In this document: one piece after another, positions 13,813 through 16,106 of the stretch
How positions within the stretch are numbered: the first letter of the stretch is position 1
Layout of the letters: every line of letters starts with the position of its first letter
Assembly (NCBI GenBank): GCA_035531775.1
Contig: DATKSG010000099.1
Span: 1 to 16,106 of the forward strand
Direction: 5' to 3'
Source: DATKSG01 sp035531775
GTDB taxonomy: Bacteria; Actinomycetota; Acidimicrobiia; Acidimicrobiales; UBA8190
DNA: 16,106 nucleotides
The notes under the pieces: generated by a model
What the model was told of the DNA's origin: nothing
Seen by the model: only the letters and a program-made list of their open reading frames with translations
The model's database searches: none
Translations under genes and position numbers: made by a program

Positions 13813-14775
13813 TCACTCCTCGCTCGACGCCGCTTTGGACCGGCGGTTCACCGCCGCCAGGCACAGCGCCGGGCCGTTCGGGTGGTCATGGTCATCGAAC
13901 GCCGTGGCGGTGACCTCGAAGCCGAAGTGCTCGAGCGCTCCGAAGATGTCGGCCCTCGTCATCCACGTGGTCCACGTGTCGAGGCCCCCGCAGAAGCCCT
14001 GCCACCCCAGTGAGGCCCCGTACTCGTGACGGTGCAGGGTGTGGGTGAAGCCGGCGGTCGTCTGCGACCGCGACGAAGGGAAGTTGGCGGCCAGCTCGGG
14101 GCGACGACCGAGGATGGCGCCGTCGTAGTAGTGGCTCCAAAGAAGCAGTCGGTCGCTCACCGAGCAAGCCAGCTCGAGCAGGGCGACGGGGTCTTGCTGG
14201 TGGTAGAGGACCCCCACGGCCAGGCAGAGATCCCATCGGTCCCCCCGGCTCACCGCGTCGCGCAGGTAAGCCATGAAGTCGCCACACAGGAAGTGAGCGG
14301 CGGGCATGCCGAGCACTTCCTTTACCACCAGGCAACGCAGATAGGCGCGGCGGTTGGCCTCGATGGCGGTGACTTCGGCCACCCCCATGCGGTCGAGCAT
14401 GTAGCTGTGGCCCCCTTCCAAGGGGCCGAGCTCGAGCACGCGCATGTCGCGCAGGTTGCCGAATTGGCTGGCGGCCCAGGTGATGCGCCCGTCCTCGAAC
14501 AGGTCGGCCCCGGCGCCAGTCAGGTCCTCGTAGGGCGGGGGCAGGCGCGAGCTCCACTGCCCGGCAAAGAGCCCGACGGCGCTGTCGGGCCCCGGCATGT
14601 CGCGGCAGAACGAATCCTCGACGAGTCCCCCGGGTGCCGTCGGTGCCGGGCCCTGGGGACCCGCTTCGGAGCCGCGGGGACCGATCGCCGACCGCAGCAG
14701 TGCCTGCACGGCCCGGCGGGCCGTGGCGGGCACACGGAGGCGAGAGTGACCGTCGTCGTGCACGGGCTCGATCAT
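13813..14775 (-). CDS. Class I SAM-dependent methyltransferase
   Basis: From ATG 14775 the product is 320 residues. The Rossmann methyltransferase core has motif I LELGPLEGGHS (114-124), an acidic residue at the end of strand 2 (Glu139, in IEANRRAYLR), and WDLCLAVGVLYHQQDPVALL (181-200), the strand-4 region. The VLYH plus DPV pattern resembles the CmoB/DUF1698-like group of methyltransferases, but the substrate cannot be told. About 75 N-terminal residues (RLRVPATARRAV then Pro/Gly-rich) precede the domain. The region after the core (LLLWSHYYDGAILG onward) has many Trp, Tyr and His residues. The frame extends further upstream to 14940, into the preceding gene; ATG 14775 leaves a 22-base gap instead. 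It is probably co-transcribed with the flavoprotein. Confidence 0.85.
   Translation of the reverse strand: MIEPVHDDGHSRLRVPATARRAVQALLRSAIGPRGSEAGPQGPAPTAPGGLVEDSFCRDMPGPDSAVGLFAGQWSSRLPPPYEDLTGAGADLFEDGRITWAASQFGNLRDMRVLELGPLEGGHSYMLDRMGVAEVTAIEANRRAYLRCLVVKEVLGMPAAHFLCGDFMAYLRDAVSRGDRWDLCLAVGVLYHQQDPVALLELACSVSDRLLLWSHYYDGAILGRRPELAANFPSSRSQTTAGFTHTLHRHEYGASLGWQGFCGGLDTWTTWMTRADIFGALEHFGFEVTATAFDDHDHPNGPALCLAAVNRRSKAASSEE
13816..13821 (-). promoter_or_regulatory. Ribosome binding site of the flavoprotein gene
   Basis: GAGGAG on the - strand lies eight bases before ATG 13807 and inside the last codons of the methyltransferase. It decides ATG 13807 against the longer in-frame start at 13864, whose extra residues lack family likeness. 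Confidence 0.7.
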
Positions 14776-14797
14776 GCCCCGCCGACGGTGGTGGTGT

Positions 14798-16106
14798 TCA
14801 GAAACGCAGGTCGGCCAGCACGGCCGTGGCCCGGTAGGCGTTCTCTGAGCAAGGCCCGCTGCTGACGCCGGAGCCGGCCACCAGGCCGTCGGTGCACGAC
14901 TGCAGCGACCCCGGGTCCCCCGCCGCAAGCGCCGGGTCATAGCGCACGTCGGGGGCCGGGCCCCCGGCGCCGAGGACCCAGGGGGTCAAGGCCAGGAAGC
15001 CGGGCCGGGGGCCTTCGAGCTGGGCCAGTGACAAGGGGTCCAGCGTCGAGCTGCCGTCGTCGGACGACGTGGGATCGGCGTAGGGGGTGAATGCTCCCGG
15101 CGCCTGGTACAGCGCCCCATTGCCGTCCCCCACGTAGTCGGAGGCCTGCGCCCTGGTGTCGGCGCGGGAGAAGATCGCACTCTGGCCGTCACCGGTCAGG
15201 TCGTAGAGGTTGCCCACCATGAAGGAGTTCACGGCGTAGTGGAAGCTCGGGTACAGCGGCGAGCCTCGGGCGGTGGTGGCTTCGACGTCGTACCAGGACG
15301 AAAGCATCCAGCCGAGCTGTTGCCATGCCGGCGGGTTCGAGCACGACACGGAGTAGGTGGACCAGCTGGCACACGGAGCCGTGCCGTCGTTGAACTCCGG
15401 TTGCAGCAGCACCGTGGCTCCCTGCTCCGACAGGCAGGCGACGTACGACGAGGCGTCGGTGCACGGACGCGGCGCGTCGCCGTGCTCGAAGGCGTCCAGG
15501 CTGATGGCGATGCCGAGCCGCACGCCGGGGACCGTCGCCGATTCCGGTGCCCCTACGTACTGCGGAAAGGTCGTGATGGTGGACGGGGGAGCGGGTTGCC
15601 ATCCGAGCTCGGATTCGAGCGCCGTGAGGTTGACCTTGGGCTGCACCCCGTACAGCGTGCCGTCGGGGGCGAAGACGAAGGCGGCGTTGGACACGCTCGG
15701 CGTCACCGCCTCGTACACCCCCCGCACCCTGCCGGTGGCATATGCCAAGGACAGGTCGGGGTCGGCCAGGGCGGCCACGGCCCCGGGTTTCGTGGTGAGG
15801 CGCCACCCCGGGCACGAGGTCCAGCCGGGATAGCCGTTGGCGCTGCAGGCGGCCGCCGACTCGAGCACGGGCATAACGGCTCCGGCCACGACCGTGACGT
15901 GGTAACGCCGGGCCAGTGCCGAGAAGGTGTCGATGAAGGCGCGGACATAGGTGTCGGTCAACGCCAGGAAGAGAAACGACGCCGGCACCGCCGTTCCTCC
16001 GGCGGCGGTCACCGACACGGCGTGCTGCGCGGCACTCTCCAGTGCCACCGGGTACTTCGCCGCGTACCAAGCCAGAGGTCGCCCGTAGTTGGCGGCCACC
16101 AGTCCG
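14798..16106 (-). CDS. Nitrilase-superfamily (carbon-nitrogen hydrolase-like) protein with Ser at the catalytic Cys position, 5' end missing
   Basis: The frame is open to the window edge, so the N-terminus, any signal peptide and the catalytic Glu region lie outside. At least 433 residues are present (numbered here from the in-frame GTG at 16099). The nitrilase fold is suggested by YHVTVVAGAVMPV (66-78), NAAFVFAPDGTLYGVQPKVNLT (138-159, quoted: AAFVFAPDG then QPKVNLT) with candidate catalytic Lys155, and VRLGIAISLDAFEHG (193-207) followed by GATVLLQPEFNDG. Family members have Cys in the GIxICxD motif; here the codon at 15502-15500 is AGC, Ser200. Eight cysteines and a Ser/Thr/Gly/Pro-rich C-terminal third (about 310-420) suggest an exported protein. 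It may be an inactive relative or a Ser variant. The methyltransferase follows after 22 bases. Confidence 0.72.
   Translation of the reverse strand, partial: GLVAANYGRPLAWYAAKYPVALESAAQHAVSVTAAGGTAVPASFLFLALTDTYVRAFIDTFSALARRYHVTVVAGAVMPVLESAAACSANGYPGWTSCPGWRLTTKPGAVAALADPDLSLAYATGRVRGVYEAVTPSVSNAAFVFAPDGTLYGVQPKVNLTALESELGWQPAPPSTITTFPQYVGAPESATVPGVRLGIAISLDAFEHGDAPRPCTDASSYVACLSEQGATVLLQPEFNDGTAPCASWSTYSVSCSNPPAWQQLGWMLSSWYDVEATTARGSPLYPSFHYAVNSFMVGNLYDLTGDGQSAIFSRADTRAQASDYVGDGNGALYQAPGAFTPYADPTSSDDGSSTLDPLSLAQLEGPRPGFLALTPWVLGAGGPAPDVRYDPALAAGDPGSLQSCTDGLVAGSGVSSGPCSENAYRATAVLADLRF

Noticed and set aside
14776..14940. Longer start for the methyltransferase at 14940
   Set aside because: It would overlap the nitrilase-like gene by over 140 bases and adds a low-complexity Arg/Pro stretch; ATG 14775 fits operon spacing better.

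Overview
The window is a gene-dense, GC-rich (roughly 70% by eye) bacterial chromosome segment. GTG and TTG starts, stop/start overlaps, the separate PurS/PurQ/small-PurL form of FGAM synthase, the B. subtilis-type (iron-sulphur) PurF, and ergothioneine genes point to an Actinomycetota member. The lineage Acidimicrobiia or a relative is my inference; there is no rRNA or tRNA here to confirm it.

Left part (1-10025): a de novo purine cluster on the + strand. purB (3' half only), purC, purS and purQ are joined by 4-base GTGA overlaps. A convergent gene for an unknown, mostly helical, charged 139-residue protein follows on the - strand. A small four-helix membrane protein gene then begins a second + strand unit and overlaps purL by GTGA. 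A - strand PHP phosphoesterase (RNase AM/YciV type) lies between purL and purF and is divergent from purF. purF, purM and pyrE (orotate phosphoribosyltransferase) form the last unit; pyrE starts with TTG inside the purM stop. Together these genes give PRPP amidotransfer (PurF), FGAM formation (PurS/Q/L), AIR formation (PurM), SAICAR formation (PurC) and fumarate elimination (PurB), plus the PRPP-consuming OMP step of pyrimidine synthesis. purD, purN or purT, purE/K and purH are not in the window.

Middle part (10143-12446): egtB and egtD, the sulfoxide synthase and histidine trimethyltransferase of ergothioneine synthesis, 6 bases apart. egtA and egtC are absent here, and the EgtB sequence resembles the cysteine-using (type II) group.

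Right part (12437-16106, - strand): a probable three-gene operon read right to left. It encodes a nitrilase-superfamily protein cut by the window edge and carrying Ser where the catalytic Cys is expected, a class I SAM methyltransferase, and a two-dinucleotide-binding-domain flavoprotein disulfide oxidoreductase. The flavoprotein gene ends inside egtD, overlapping it tail to tail by 10 bases.

Most of the window is housekeeping metabolism. The points most worth a second look are the membrane protein coupled to purL, the probable leaderless promoters (a -10-like box 7-10 bases before the start codon at four genes), the egtB-egtD pair without egtA/egtC, the Cys-to-Ser nitrilase-like protein, and the flavoprotein lacking the usual His-Glu dyad. 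I saw no CRISPR array, insertion sequence, prophage, tRNA or rRNA.
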